64,000 nucleotides of DNA. Origin: Aldehydirespirator sp965221185. Lineage in GTDB: Bacteria; Actinomycetota; Acidimicrobiia; Acidimicrobiales; Aldehydirespiratoraceae. The position numbers and the translations under genes are program-made. Of this stretch, positions 41,183-50,848 are shown piece after piece (the stretch's first letter is position 1; the number at the start of each line of letters is the position of its first letter). A model generated the notes under the pieces. The model made no database searches. It saw only the letters and a list, made by a program, of their open reading frames with translations, and was not told the origin of the DNA. The stretch lies in contig OZ244866.1 of the NCBI GenBank assembly GCA_965221185.1, positions 1,240,001 to 1,304,000 on the forward strand, read 5' to 3'.

Positions 41183-41235
41183 GAAGCGCCCCGGCGACAA
41201 GAGGTGGAACGGCTGGGACGGCCGGTCGGGAGGGG

Positions 41236-42189
41236 CTACCCGAGCCCCAAGCCGAACCCGAGAACGCGGTCCCACAGTCGCTGTCGATCGCGGGACGACG
41301 CGAGCGTGTCCGCCGTCATAGTTCGGCTGACGCACGCTTCGACGGCGGGGAGGTGCTCCACATCCTGAGAGTCGACGACGAAACCGTCGATGAGACCTCG
41401 ATAGAGCTCTGCCACCCCCTCGGGCGTGTGAGCGACGCCGACGGACCTCAGGAACACTTCGCGCACGTGATAGTGACCCCGCTCGGGGGGAGTCCGCGGC
41501 GACGCCGAGCACACGACCGGTGAGATCGCGATCGTCGGTCGCTCGCGGTTGGCCAGGAGTTCGCGCACGCCCTCAAGCTCGAGGATCGGGCTGATACTGC
41601 TGACGGGGTTGCTCGGTGCGATCACGACCAGATCGGCCTCGGCAATCGCTTCGGTGACCCCCGATGCCGGGGTCGCAACGCGAGACCCGACATCGACTTG
41701 TGCGACACTTGGCTGGGCACGTTCGCGCACGAGAAACTCCTGCAACGACAGCTGCGCCCCGTCGCGGGTCAGCACTGTCGTGGGCACCCGTCGCTCGCTC
41801 ATAGGCAGCACCGTGGCGGTAACGCCGAACCCCGAGGCGATCCTGGCCGTGAGCGAGACCATCGATGCTCCTGCGCCGATGAGCCGGGTTCGCTCGAGGC
41901 TGATAGCGAGGTCGGCATCGCCTACGCGGAACCAGCCGTGGCCGAACCTCGCGAGCTGATCCGAGCAAAGGAAAGTGTCGTCGAGTCGTCCCCAGCCCGT
42001 CAGTTCGTCGAAGTGCCCACTTAGCCCATAGATCACCGAATCCACGTCCGGGCTCACGAGCAGGCCCGCATGCATATGATCGTCGCCGGTATTGACCACG
42101 CACGTCAGCGCGGACGACGACGGCGACCAGCCTCGCACGTACCTGGCGGCGCCGAAGCCTCCGCACAGCAACGTCACTGTGGGTCGCAT
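41236..42189 (-). CDS. cofD: 2-phospho-L-lactate transferase-like CofD family protein
   Basis: The product has 317 residues from ATG 42189; the frame extends upstream without a signal. It starts TVTLLCGGFGAARYVRGW and has VVNTGDDHMHAGLLVSPDVDSVIY and GWGRLDDTF, the CofD/FbiA nucleotide and phosphate signature, then VIAPSNPVSSISPIL and ISPVVC. CofD makes dehydro-F420-0 by joining phosphoenolpyruvyl- or lactyl-guanosine diphosphate to Fo, so this may supply the F420 of the LLM enzyme at 21008. No CofE, CofC or FbiC is nearby. It is divergent from the acyl-CoA ligase. Confidence 0.88.
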   Translation of the reverse strand: MRPTVTLLCGGFGAARYVRGWSPSSSALTCVVNTGDDHMHAGLLVSPDVDSVIYGLSGHFDELTGWGRLDDTFLCSDQLARFGHGWFRVGDADLAISLERTRLIGAGASMVSLTARIASGFGVTATVLPMSERRVPTTVLTRDGAQLSLQEFLVRERAQPSVAQVDVGSRVATPASGVTEAIAEADLVVIAPSNPVSSISPILELEGVRELLANRERPTIAISPVVCSASPRTPPERGHYHVREVFLRSVGVAHTPEGVAELYRGLIDGFVVDSQDVEHLPAVEACVSRTMTADTLASSRDRQRLWDRVLGFGLGLG

Positions 42190-42317
42190 AGGCGGGGAGC
42201 TTACTGACTGGTCGGTCGACGCTCGACGGTGACGAGCGGTAGCCTGCGGGCAGCCGAGGATGCCAGCTGGGAGCCGATCACTGGAGTGCCTCATCGATTC
42301 GTGCTGCGACCTGCTCG

Positions 42318-43943
42318 ATGACCATGCGGGCAAGAGGAGAGGCAGTTGGGACTCGTGAAGACACGAGCCGCGATGGCAGTCGAAGTTCGCCGGATCCTGG
42401 ACAGCTGCGACAAACCGTGAAGCGAGCCGCGATCATCCAAGCGATGATCGACCGAGCGGACCGTCATGCCGACACGCCTGCCGTCCGCTTCGAACAGAAG
42501 GTCGTCACGTGCGGCGAGGCCGTCGAGCGAGCATTCGCCGCCGGGAACGCGCTGGCTGCGATGGGAGTCCAAGCCGCCGATCGGGTGGCGATCATGCTGC
42601 CCAACGGTCTCGAGTTCCTCGACACGTACTTCGGGCTGGCGGCGATCTCGGGGGCGGCGGTGCCGGTGAACATCGCGCAGCGGGGCGAGACGCTGCGTCA
42701 TATCCTCCAGCACTCCGAGAGCCAGGTCGTCGTGATCGATCAGGGGCTCGCTGGCGCCGTCAATGAGGCGTGGCCCGATCATCGCCTGAGGATGGTCGTC
42801 GTCGGGGACGACCCCCCGCCCGGAGCTGTCCCCTTCGCCGAGCTAGCGGCAGGGTCGACCGCTCCCCCCGAGATTCCGGTCGGTGACCGTGAGCCGGTCG
42901 GGATCCTCTACACATCCGGCACGACTGGCCCGCCGAAGGGTGTGGTCGCCGACGGCTACGACTTGGAGCCAGCGCGCATACTGCTTGGTCATGTCGGCGC
43001 AGAGCCTGGAGAGACCGTCTACACCTGCCTCCCGCTCTTTCACGGGAACGCGTTGATGTTGTCGGCCATGGGGTCGATCCAGAACGATTGGACTCTGCGA
43101 CTCGGCCGCAGGTTCTCGGCGAGCCGGTTCTGGGACGAGGTCCGTGACAGCAGGGCAGTCTCGTTCACGGCGCTCGGCGCCATGATCCCTATCCTCTTGA
43201 AGGCGGCGCCTTCGGACACTGACCGCGATCATCATGTGCGAACTGTCATGTCGGCAGCATGCCCGGCCTGGGCTTGGCGGGAGTTCGAGGAACGGTTCGG
43301 CGTGCGCATAGTGGAGTTCTACGGCATGGTCGACTCGCCGGGGCTCCTGATAAACGCTGAGGGGCGAGTCGGCGCCATGGGTCGCGCGGTCACCGGTGTG
43401 GAGTTTCGGGTCGTCGCCGACGAACAGCCGGTCCCCGACAACACGGTGGGTGAGCTGGTGTTCCGCCATCCCCGCGGTCCGCTGACGCACTATCACCGTG
43501 ATCTGGAGGCCTCGGCACGGGCCTACCGGGGTGGCTGGTTCCACTCGGGCGACCTCGCCACACGCGACGCCGACGGCTACTTCACCTACTGCGGTCGGCT
43601 GAAGGAGTCCATTCGGCGACGAGGCGAGAACATCTCGGCCTGGGAGGTAGAGACCGTCGTCAACCAGCATCCGAGCGTTCGGGAGTCGGCAGCCCATGCG
43701 GTCGCATCCGAACTCGGCGAGGACGACGTGAAGGTCGTCGTAGTCCCGCAGCCGGGTCAGGTCATCGACCCGGAGAGCATCGTCCGCTTCTGTCAGGGGC
43801 GAATGGCCGACTATGCCGTGCCACGCTACGTCGAGTTCCGCTCCGAACTACCGAAGACCGAGACACATAGGATTCGCTATCAGGTCCTCAGGGAAAAGGG
43901 AATCCCAGCGGGCGTCTACGATCGGGGGAACGCCAATGCGTGA
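42318..43943 (+). CDS. acyl-CoA synthetase (AMP-binding family)
   Basis: The product has 541 residues from ATG 42318; GTG 42417 would remove a 33-residue tail without homology and may be the true start. The adenylation core has ILYTSGTTGPPKGVV (P-loop), YTCLPLFHGNALML, VEFYGMVDSPG, WFHSGDLATRDADGYFTY and GRLKESIRRRGENISAWEVE, matching crotonobetaine/carnitine-CoA ligase-like enzymes. It would activate a carboxylic acid to its CoA ester using ATP. Its stop overlaps the start of the thiolase gene, so they form an operon. Confidence 0.9.
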   Translation: MTMRARGEAVGTREDTSRDGSRSSPDPGQLRQTVKRAAIIQAMIDRADRHADTPAVRFEQKVVTCGEAVERAFAAGNALAAMGVQAADRVAIMLPNGLEFLDTYFGLAAISGAAVPVNIAQRGETLRHILQHSESQVVVIDQGLAGAVNEAWPDHRLRMVVVGDDPPPGAVPFAELAAGSTAPPEIPVGDREPVGILYTSGTTGPPKGVVADGYDLEPARILLGHVGAEPGETVYTCLPLFHGNALMLSAMGSIQNDWTLRLGRRFSASRFWDEVRDSRAVSFTALGAMIPILLKAAPSDTDRDHHVRTVMSAACPAWAWREFEERFGVRIVEFYGMVDSPGLLINAEGRVGAMGRAVTGVEFRVVADEQPVPDNTVGELVFRHPRGPLTHYHRDLEASARAYRGGWFHSGDLATRDADGYFTYCGRLKESIRRRGENISAWEVETVVNQHPSVRESAAHAVASELGEDDVKVVVVPQPGQVIDPESIVRFCQGRMADYAVPRYVEFRSELPKTETHRIRYQVLREKGIPAGVYDRGNANA

Positions 43944-45132
43944 CGTATACATAGCCGGATCCGGCCTCACCGACTTCGGGAAGTTCCACGACACAACGCT
44001 CAAGGACCTGGCCGCGGTCGCCGTGACGGATGCGCTGGCCGATGCCGGAGCCCGCGTCGATGGGATCGAGGCGGCGTTCGTAGGGAACGCCGTCGCTGGC
44101 CTGATTACTGGCCAGGAGATGATTCGCGGCCAGGTGATGCTGCGTCCGCTCGGGTTCGGCGGGATCCCTGTCTTCAACGTTGAGAACGCCTGCGCATCGG
44201 CGTCATCGGCCTTCCATCTAGCGCATCAGGCGGTGGCGTCCGGCGCGTATGACGTGGCCCTCGCGGTCGGGGCGGAGAAGCTCACCCACGAAGACAAGCA
44301 ACGGTCTTTCGATGCCATCGCCACCGCAGTCGATCTCGAGCAGATGGCGGAGATGGAGGCCGCTCTCGGCAGCGGCTCGGGTCGATCCTTCTTCATGGAC
44401 ATCTACGCCGGCATGACAAAGGACTACTTCGCCGCCTCCGGTGCGACGCAGGACGACCTCGCGCGCGTGGTCGTCAAGGCTCATGACCACGCCGCGCTCA
44501 ACCCGAAAGCGCAGTACCGCAACATCGTGACGATGGAACAGGTGCTGGGAGCCAGGGAGATCGCCTGGCCGTTGACGCTGCTCATGTGCTCACCGATCGG
44601 TGATGGAGCGGCCGCCGTCGTTGTGGCGTCGCGAGAAGGCCTCGAGCGCCTAGAGCGTGAGGCCGATCGGCCCTACGTGCGGGTGCTTGCCTCGGTCGTC
44701 CGCTCGGGAACGATGCCTGGCCATGGTCCGAAGTCAGCCCGCGCCGCTGGCCAGGCGGCCTATGACGCGAGCGGCGTCGGGCCCGAGGATGTCGACGTCG
44801 CCGAGATCCATGACGCAACCGCGGTCGCGGAGCTGACGCTGTACGAAGACCTCAGCTTCTGCCCCCCCGGCGACGGTCCCAAGCTGCTCGCAACAGGGCG
44901 TACGCATCTACGTGGTGACCTGCCCGTGAATCCCAGCGGCGGGCTCCTCTGCAAGGGACACCCAATCGGCGCCACCGGCATCGCCCAGCTCGCGGAGCTC
45001 AACGAGCAACTGCTCGAACGGGCCGGGGATCGTCAGGTTGGCGGCGCCCGGATCGCTCTCGCTGAGAACGGTGGCGGCTGGCTCGACGAGGACAGCGCGG
45101 CCATGTCTGTGACTATCCTGGCTCGCGACTGA
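43936..45132 (+). CDS. thiolase family protein (SCP2-type)
   Basis: The product has 398 residues from ATG 43936, after GGGGGAA. It shows VENACASASSAFHLA, with the nucleophilic Cys, and the C-terminal NPSGGLLCKGHPIGATG, with the catalytic His-Gly-His loop. The N-terminal YIAGSGLTDFGKF and the middle are of the SCP-x/acetyl-CoA acetyltransferase-like group, which acts on branched or steroid side chains. The final catalytic Cys (CxG) appears replaced in ALAENGGGW, so it may not be a full degradative thiolase. It overlaps the ligase and lies 17 bp before the nitroreductase gene. Confidence 0.9.
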   Translation: MRDVYIAGSGLTDFGKFHDTTLKDLAAVAVTDALADAGARVDGIEAAFVGNAVAGLITGQEMIRGQVMLRPLGFGGIPVFNVENACASASSAFHLAHQAVASGAYDVALAVGAEKLTHEDKQRSFDAIATAVDLEQMAEMEAALGSGSGRSFFMDIYAGMTKDYFAASGATQDDLARVVVKAHDHAALNPKAQYRNIVTMEQVLGAREIAWPLTLLMCSPIGDGAAAVVVASREGLERLEREADRPYVRVLASVVRSGTMPGHGPKSARAAGQAAYDASGVGPEDVDVAEIHDATAVAELTLYEDLSFCPPGDGPKLLATGRTHLRGDLPVNPSGGLLCKGHPIGATGIAQLAELNEQLLERAGDRQVGGARIALAENGGGWLDEDSAAMSVTILARD

Positions 45133-45149
45133 TCGACGAGGAGGAGAAA

Positions 45150-45932
45150 ATGGAGCTGTTCGAGGCGATCGGAAGCCGGCGGTCGATCCGGTACTTCAAG
45201 CCATACCAGCCTGTCGAGCGCTGGAAGGTCGAGATGATGTTCCAGGCGGCGCACCGTTCCTCGCGTGCGGTGAACGCGTCGTTCATCAAGGCGGTGGCGG
45301 TCGAGCGAGACTCCCTGAACCAGGAGCAGCGCGACCAGCTCAAGACCCCGACGACAACCGCCGATCTCGACATGGCGCCGCTTTTCATCTTCACCTATGC
45401 CGACCCGAGGGCCCCCGACGGTGGCCCCGAGCGCCTCAAGGAACTCTTCAACCGGGGGGCCTTCTCCCCGGCGCTCGGGTGGTCACATAAGTTCATCGAC
45501 GATGTCATTGGAGCCACGATCCTCGGACCGCTGGTGAAGGACGAACCCGAGGCTCGCTGGATCGCCTCGGTGGAGGCCTCGCAAGCGATCGCTCACATGC
45601 TCCTCGCTGCCGTGGATCTCGGCCTCGGGATTTGCTGCAAGTCTTTCACCCCCGAACTCGCCGCTGAGGTCCTAAAGGTGCCACCTGACTGGCATCCCCT
45701 GTGGCTGCTATTGGTCGGGTACCCGGCCGAGGATCCCCAGGCTGGCGGTCAGCGTCCCAGGCCACCCCTGCAGCAGGACTACTTCTGGGGCGATTGCGAG
45801 ACACCGTTCGAGACGACCGAGGAGGTCACCGAGATCCTGCGGCAACGCAAGTTGCTCCAGCCCGAAGCGCCCTATCCGTGGCGACAAGAAGAGCTCCGGT
45901 TCCTTGCCCGGGCGCTAGGGCTCCCCGAGTGA
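45150..45932 (+). CDS. nitroreductase family protein
   Basis: The 260-residue protein begins after GAGGAGGAG. The N-terminus AIGSRRSIRYFKPYQPV is the FMN-binding nitroreductase start, AAHRSSRAVNASFIKAV and SQAIAHMLLAAVDLGLGICC cover the FMN and dimer region, and PLWLLLVGYPAED the C-terminal strand. Family members are NAD(P)H- or F420-linked flavoproteins; the FbiB C-terminal domain is one of them and reduces dehydro-F420. Its closeness to cofD makes that role worth checking, but the operon also has acyl-CoA genes. It overlaps the next gene by 4 nt. Confidence 0.88.
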   Translation: MELFEAIGSRRSIRYFKPYQPVERWKVEMMFQAAHRSSRAVNASFIKAVAVERDSLNQEQRDQLKTPTTTADLDMAPLFIFTYADPRAPDGGPERLKELFNRGAFSPALGWSHKFIDDVIGATILGPLVKDEPEARWIASVEASQAIAHMLLAAVDLGLGICCKSFTPELAAEVLKVPPDWHPLWLLLVGYPAEDPQAGGQRPRPPLQQDYFWGDCETPFETTEEVTEILRQRKLLQPEAPYPWRQEELRFLARALGLPE

Positions 45933-46243
45933 GTCTCCTGGAGGGTCAGCAGTCGGTCCAGGTGTGGATGGAGTCCGCTGGCATAGCGAACGGTGACGAT
46001 CGCCTCGCTGTGTTGGCCGAGTTCTGCCAGTCCGTGGGCCGCGACCCTGACGAGCTGGTCGTTTCCTGCCTCAGGGAGGTCGAGAACGGCAAGTTCAAGA
46101 TCCGCTACCAGGGCCGCCGCGAAGTCGCTGCCGCCGTGGACCAGTTCCAGCGCGATATCGGTGATCAGCGGAGGGCGAACTACGTGCGGTCCTTCCTCAT
46201 CCACAACGGCGTCCATCTCCAGGCCCCCGGCATTCTCCGATAG
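45929..46243 (+). CDS. small protein resembling a SAM-like core-binding domain
   Basis: A 104-residue product starts at GTG 45929, overlapping the nitroreductase stop (GTGA). The sequence is helical and reads VQVWMESAGIANGDDRLAVLAEFCQSVGRDPDELV, then RRANYVRSFLIHNGVHL. The pattern resembles the N-terminal helical domain of tyrosine recombinases, but no catalytic domain follows, so an adaptor or DNA-binding role is only a guess. Translational coupling to the nitroreductase argues that it is a real gene. Confidence 0.55.
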   Translation: MSLLEGQQSVQVWMESAGIANGDDRLAVLAEFCQSVGRDPDELVVSCLREVENGKFKIRYQGRREVAAAVDQFQRDIGDQRRANYVRSFLIHNGVHLQAPGILR

Positions 46244-46350
46244 CCTTGGTGACCAGGCGCGACAGGCGCTAGCTCAGCATCGCGGACGAGGCGGTCAAGC
46301 TCTTCGAGGTCAACGAGCGCGATGGTCTTGCGAGGAGTCGCCCGTGATCC

Positions 46351-47145
46351 CTAGACCCAGTCGATGTCCTCGCTGAGGTAGTCGCGCACGACCCTGCCGT
46401 GATAGAGGTCGAAGTCAAAGATGCCGAAGTGGCCGTCGAGGATCTCGACTGGTGCGAGCAGGTACCAGGGATCGACTTGCGATGGAGAGTCCATTGTGAC
46501 CGAGCCGCGGCCTCTCCACAGCTTGGGAGTGCCGTTGGCGCTCTCGTGGATGTGCGCCTCGACGTCCAGTCGCACCAACTCGGCGACCGAGGGTGCCTTG
46601 CCGGCGGTGGAGTTCGGGATGATCCGCGTAGAGAGGACGGGAAGGTCCTCCAGCTCAGCGGGATCCTGAAGTTCGTCGCACGCGATCGAGACGGTCATTA
46701 TCCGCTTGCCCTTGGGCCTATCGACCGTGAAGACGGCCTGTTCCCCGAACGGGGTACCAGAGCCCCCGTAGCTTCTCTCCATGACGGCGAGCTTCTTGGC
46801 GTATCCCCAGATCTCGCGGCCAGCCACCAGAGGGATCTCGTTGTCGGTGAAGATGAACGGCTGGTAGATGTAGGTCTCACCCTCGAAGTTGGCGCGCACC
46901 ATGATGTAGGACTCGTGGTAGGGCCCGAACGATGACCAGGCGGTCCAGCGTGCCCAGGCGATACAGATGGGAGGATCTTCTGCCGCCTCGACCCCGGGAG
47001 GCAAGAGTGAAGCGACCGCGGCAGGGTCAGCCGTGAACGTCACGAAGATGTCTTCGACCCCCCGGTAGAGATATGGAGGCGGTGCGTAGGCGTTTCCCGG
47101 TCCAATGGGCTGGGAATAGTTCTTTCCGAGTTCGGCTAGATCCAC
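46351..47145 (-). CDS. acetoacetate decarboxylase-family protein
   Basis: The 264-residue product starts at a GTG after GGGAGGTAGG. It contains FTADPAAVASLLPPGVE, the long middle strand, and GREIWGYAKKLAVM, where the catalytic lysine of acetoacetate decarboxylase (in EYAKK-type motifs) is expected. The C-terminal half carries HIHESANGTPKLWRGRGS. It may decarboxylate a beta-keto acid, or be one of the many decarboxylase-fold dehydratases. It is convergent with the nitroreductase operon and lies next to the ABC importer genes, on the same strand. Confidence 0.8.
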   Translation of the reverse strand: MDLAELGKNYSQPIGPGNAYAPPPYLYRGVEDIFVTFTADPAAVASLLPPGVEAAEDPPICIAWARWTAWSSFGPYHESYIMVRANFEGETYIYQPFIFTDNEIPLVAGREIWGYAKKLAVMERSYGGSGTPFGEQAVFTVDRPKGKRIMTVSIACDELQDPAELEDLPVLSTRIIPNSTAGKAPSVAELVRLDVEAHIHESANGTPKLWRGRGSVTMDSPSQVDPWYLLAPVEILDGHFGIFDFDLYHGRVVRDYLSEDIDWV

Positions 47146-47195
47146 TTTCCTACCTCCCTGGCAGCGCGCTGGCTCTCACATCTCGGCGGACCCTA

Positions 47196-48296
47196 CTACA
47201 GCAGGCCGGAGCGCTCCCCGGGTTCTCGTGCGGGGATCTTCGAATCGGTCGAGGGCGAGGTGGGCTCGCTCCCCTCCGCGTCGTCGGCGTCTTCGAGTTG
47301 CGTTGTGACTTCTTGCGTGATCCGGCGGGCGATGAGGGCCCTATCCACGATCACAGCCCCCAGCAGGATGAGACCGATGGCAACAATCTGCACGAAACCA
47401 GAGAAGCCCCGCAGCGTGAGACCGTTGCGTAGGACGGCGATGATCATCGCACCCACCGCGGCACCGGTCGCCTTGCCACGGCCCCCGGCGATACTGACTC
47501 CGCCCAGGATGGCGGCCGTGATGGCATCGAATTCACCTGCCGTCGCGAAGTCCGAGCGTGAGGTATCGAAGCGCGCCGCAGCGACCACGCCACCCATAGC
47601 GGCAAGGAGTCCCGCCGAGGAGTAGACGAGCAGCGTCATGCGCCGAACCGGGATACCCGACAGACGCGCCGCCTCCGGGTTGCCGCCCATGGCGTACATC
47701 CACCTGCCGACCATCGTTCGGCCCAACACGACGGCCACGATGATAAGGGTGACGCCGAAGCCCCACGCCTGGGTCGGGATTCCCAATACCGTCCCTTGAC
47801 CCAGCTCGTTGAATGAGGCCGGGAAACCGCCCAGATTCCTGCCGTGTGTGATGCCGAGGGATATGCCGCGGTAAAGAGTCAGCGTCCCAAGTGTGGTGAC
47901 GATCGGGCTTATGCCGACGTACGCGATCAAAGCACCGTTGAGGAGGCCCGCAGCCGCTCCGACCAGCAGTCCGATGATCGCCGCCACCCAGATGTTCACA
48001 CCGTGGTCGACGACCAAGACGCCGATCGTCACCGCAGTGAGGGCGAGGATGGCGGCCACCGAGAGGTCGATGCCCCGGATGATGAGGACGATCGTGGCGG
48101 CGAGTGCCATCAAGGCCAGCTCCGTGTAGTAGACGCGGCCGATGTCGACCCAATTACGGGTCGACAAGAAGACCGGCTCGATGAGAGCGAAGCCGGCAAT
48201 CGCGGCAACCAGCACCAACACCGTGGCGATGTCGCGAGCTCCGGTAATTCGACTGACCCCGCGCCTGGCTAGAGCGCCCGTCGTATAGCTAGGCAA
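47196..48296 (-). CDS. ribose-type ABC transporter permease
   Basis: The 366-residue product uses a TTG start after GGGAG and overlaps the preceding permease by 8 nt. It has 8-10 transmembrane helices with the RbsC/BPD_transp_2 landmarks IVLIIRGIDLSVAAILALTA and ISPIVTTLGTLTLYRGI, plus AAILGGVSIAGGRGKATGA, the EAA-like contact region. It is longer than RbsC because of a charged tail of about 35 residues at the C-terminus. It forms an importer with the genes at 48289 and 49260. Confidence 0.92.
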   Translation of the reverse strand: MPSYTTGALARRGVSRITGARDIATVLVLVAAIAGFALIEPVFLSTRNWVDIGRVYYTELALMALAATIVLIIRGIDLSVAAILALTAVTIGVLVVDHGVNIWVAAIIGLLVGAAAGLLNGALIAYVGISPIVTTLGTLTLYRGISLGITHGRNLGGFPASFNELGQGTVLGIPTQAWGFGVTLIIVAVVLGRTMVGRWMYAMGGNPEAARLSGIPVRRMTLLVYSSAGLLAAMGGVVAAARFDTSRSDFATAGEFDAITAAILGGVSIAGGRGKATGAAVGAMIIAVLRNGLTLRGFSGFVQIVAIGLILLGAVIVDRALIARRITQEVTTQLEDADDAEGSEPTSPSTDSKIPAREPGERSGLL

Positions 48297-49263
48297 GGAA
48301 CTCCCTTTCTCTTCGGCGCTGGCCGAATACGAAGATGGTGACCCCGATCAGGATCGTGGCTCCTATGACGGCCCCCTGCCAGGCGGTGCTGATGCCCAAG
48401 ACAACCATGGCGGCGGTGATCGTCTGGAGTAGCACCGCAGCCAACGCGGTGCCGGCAATCGATCCCTCGCCACCGAAGATGTTCGTACCGCCGACCACCA
48501 CCGCGGCGATGACGAGGAGCTCCAGGCCCCTCCCACTAGTTGGGAGCACCGTCCCGTTGCGAGCGACGAACACGACCCCGGCCAGCCCAGCGAGACTTCC
48601 TGACATCACATAGGTCAACGCCTGGTACCTGGTCACCACAATGCCGCTCAGGCGTGCCGCAGCCTCGTTGCTGCCAATGGCATACACGACCCGGCCGAAG
48701 CCGCTGAAGCGCATGCCCAGGCCGGCGAGGACGAACAAGCCGAGCATGATCCAGACTGGATAGGGAACCCCGCCGACACGGCCCTGGCCGATGACCGTGA
48801 AAGAGGACGGCAGACCTCCGATGAGTTTGCTCTTGGTGAGTTCGGTGAGCACACCTCTGAAGATGCTCAATGTGGCCAGAGTGGCCACTATCGGAGGTAT
48901 TTTGACCTTGGTGATCAGCACCGCATTGACGGCACCGAGAGCTGCGCCGCCGACTACTCCAACTCCCACCGCTATCCACGGGCTCACCTCTTCCTGAGCG
49001 ACCAAACCGGCCATGATCGCCGAGGCAACGAGGATCGAGCCGATCGAGATATCGATGCCGCCCCCGATAATCACGATGGTCAACCCGATGGCGACGATCC
49101 CGACGGTTGAGGCGTCGAACAGCAGGTTTGTGATGCTCCCCCGGCTGACGAATCTCGGAACACGAATCCCGACACCAATGAACACCGCAAGCAGCACGAA
49201 TGTCAGCAACACCTCACGATTGGCGACCACGCGTTTGAGCCATCTCATCGGTCCGTCGCTCAT
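48289..49263 (-). CDS. ribose-type ABC transporter permease
   Basis: The 324-residue permease has TIVIIGGGIDISIGSILVAS, KIPPIVATLATLSIFRGVL and a C-terminal VVVGGTNIFGGEGSIAGTAL. It overlaps the ATPase gene stop (ATGA) and is translationally coupled. Having two different permeases suggests a heterodimeric channel, as in AI-2 (LsrCD) and rhamnose transporters. Confidence 0.92.
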   Translation of the reverse strand: MSDGPMRWLKRVVANREVLLTFVLLAVFIGVGIRVPRFVSRGSITNLLFDASTVGIVAIGLTIVIIGGGIDISIGSILVASAIMAGLVAQEEVSPWIAVGVGVVGGAALGAVNAVLITKVKIPPIVATLATLSIFRGVLTELTKSKLIGGLPSSFTVIGQGRVGGVPYPVWIMLGLFVLAGLGMRFSGFGRVVYAIGSNEAAARLSGIVVTRYQALTYVMSGSLAGLAGVVFVARNGTVLPTSGRGLELLVIAAVVVGGTNIFGGEGSIAGTALAAVLLQTITAAMVVLGISTAWQGAVIGATILIGVTIFVFGQRRREREFLA

Positions 49264-50756
49264 GCTCCAACCTCAGACGCGGCGGTCTGTCCGGCGGCTG
49301 CCTCGATCACCCTCTCCTGGGTGGCCTCAGCCCGGGGCATAGTCGCCTCGACTCGCCCCTCATGCATGACGAGGATGTGATCGGACATTGCGAGGAGTTC
49401 AGGGAGATCCGAAGAGATCAGCAGGATGGCCAGCCCGGCTTCAGCCAACTCGCTGATCAGCTGGTGGATCTCTGCCTTTGCGCCTACATCGACACCCTGG
49501 GTGGGCTCGTCGAGAATGACGACTCGTGGCCGCGTTGCCAGCCAGCGCGCCACCAGGACCTTTTGCTGATTGCCGCCACTGAGCGTTTCGATCGGTTGGG
49601 CGATGCTCGTAGCCACGACCCGAAGCCGCTCCACGAAAGACCTGCTGATCTGGGCCTCTCGGGCCCGATCCACCAGGAAACGCCCGCGAAGGTCACGCAG
49701 TGATGCCAGGGTGAGGTTCTCGCCGAGGTTCATGGTCGGCACCAACCCCTCCTCCTGTCGGTTACCGGGCACGTAGGCGATTCCTGCCCGCACCGCGTCG
49801 ACCGGCGACCTCAATCGAACCTGTTGTCCATCGATGAAGATAGTCCCCTCGCTCAAGCGCACCGCTCCGAATATGGCCTTGGCGAGATCGCTCCTGCCGC
49901 TACCGAGGAGTCCTGCCAGGCCGATGATCTGGCCTTCCCGAACTTGCAAGTCAACCTGGTACACCCGGTCCGCGATGGTGGCGCCGCGCACGTCGAGCAC
50001 GGTTGTGGGCCGGGGTTCGGGGTGGTCTGAGAAGAAGCCGGACAGCTCGCGCCCGACCATATGGGCGATGAGAGTGTCGAGGCCCAGTTGCTCGGTGGGC
50101 CAAGTACCAACGTGGTGGCCGTCGCGTAGGACCGAGACGCGATCCGTCACGGTCAGTACCTCCTCTAGGCGATGGCTGACGTATGCGACCGCCAGGCCGC
50201 GCTGACTGAGCAGGCGCATTGCCGCGAACAAACGATCCGCATCTTCGCTGTCCAGGGCCGCCGTCGGCTCGTCGAGGAGAATCACGGAAGCAGCGCCATA
50301 GATGGCGCGGCCGATCTCTACGAACTTCCGTTGAGTTGGTTTCAGCGCTCGCATCGGCAAGCGGACGTCGAGGTCCACGCCGAGCTCCGCGAACACCGCC
50401 TCGGCCTGCTTGTGCGCGTCTCGCCAATTGACAAGGCCCTTACTGACCGGCGGCGACCCGAGGAGGACATTCTCGGTCACAGACAGGCCGAGAGCCGACT
50501 GGAAGTGCTGGTGAACAACCGCGATCCCGCGTGCTCGGGCCTCCGAGGGCTCTGAGAACGTCACAACAGAGCCGTCTAAGACCATCTCTCCCCGCTCCGG
50601 TGTAATCGCGCCGCCGACGATCCCGACGAGGGTCGACTTCCCGGCTCCGTTCTCCCCAACGACGCCGTGAATCTCGCCGTCGCGAAGCTCGATCGAGATG
50701 CCGTCAAGGGCCCGGACACCCGGATAGGCCTTGGAGATGTTCCTGAGGCTAAGCAT
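49260..50756 (-). CDS. ABC transporter ATP-binding protein with two ATPase domains
   Basis: The 498-residue protein holds two ABC cassettes. The first has VVGENGAGKSTLVGI (Walker A), LKPTQRKFVEIGRAIYG (signature region) and ILLDEPTAALD (Walker B). The second has GLAGLLGSGRSDLAKA, TLSGGNQQKVLVARW and VVILDEPTQGVDVG. In the second, the lysine of Walker A is replaced (SGRSD), which is normal for RbsA-type proteins. It heads the importer operon and is divergent from the binding-protein gene. Confidence 0.94.
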   Translation of the reverse strand: MLSLRNISKAYPGVRALDGISIELRDGEIHGVVGENGAGKSTLVGIVGGAITPERGEMVLDGSVVTFSEPSEARARGIAVVHQHFQSALGLSVTENVLLGSPPVSKGLVNWRDAHKQAEAVFAELGVDLDVRLPMRALKPTQRKFVEIGRAIYGAASVILLDEPTAALDSEDADRLFAAMRLLSQRGLAVAYVSHRLEEVLTVTDRVSVLRDGHHVGTWPTEQLGLDTLIAHMVGRELSGFFSDHPEPRPTTVLDVRGATIADRVYQVDLQVREGQIIGLAGLLGSGRSDLAKAIFGAVRLSEGTIFIDGQQVRLRSPVDAVRAGIAYVPGNRQEEGLVPTMNLGENLTLASLRDLRGRFLVDRAREAQISRSFVERLRVVATSIAQPIETLSGGNQQKVLVARWLATRPRVVILDEPTQGVDVGAKAEIHQLISELAEAGLAILLISSDLPELLAMSDHILVMHEGRVEATMPRAEATQERVIEAAAGQTAASEVGA

Positions 50757-50848
50757 CGCTAGCGACCGTAGATGGTGGCATGCTCGGGCGAGGAACCGGG
50801 GTTACAGGCTCGATCGGCGTGTCGTCGCGGACGAAGTCCGAACACAAC

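Noticed and set aside
46244..46350. Short frame between the nitroreductase operon and the acetoacetate-decarboxylase-like gene
   Set aside because: The bases can be read as LSIADEAVKLFEVNERDG, but there is no start, no ribosome site and too little length to call a gene.
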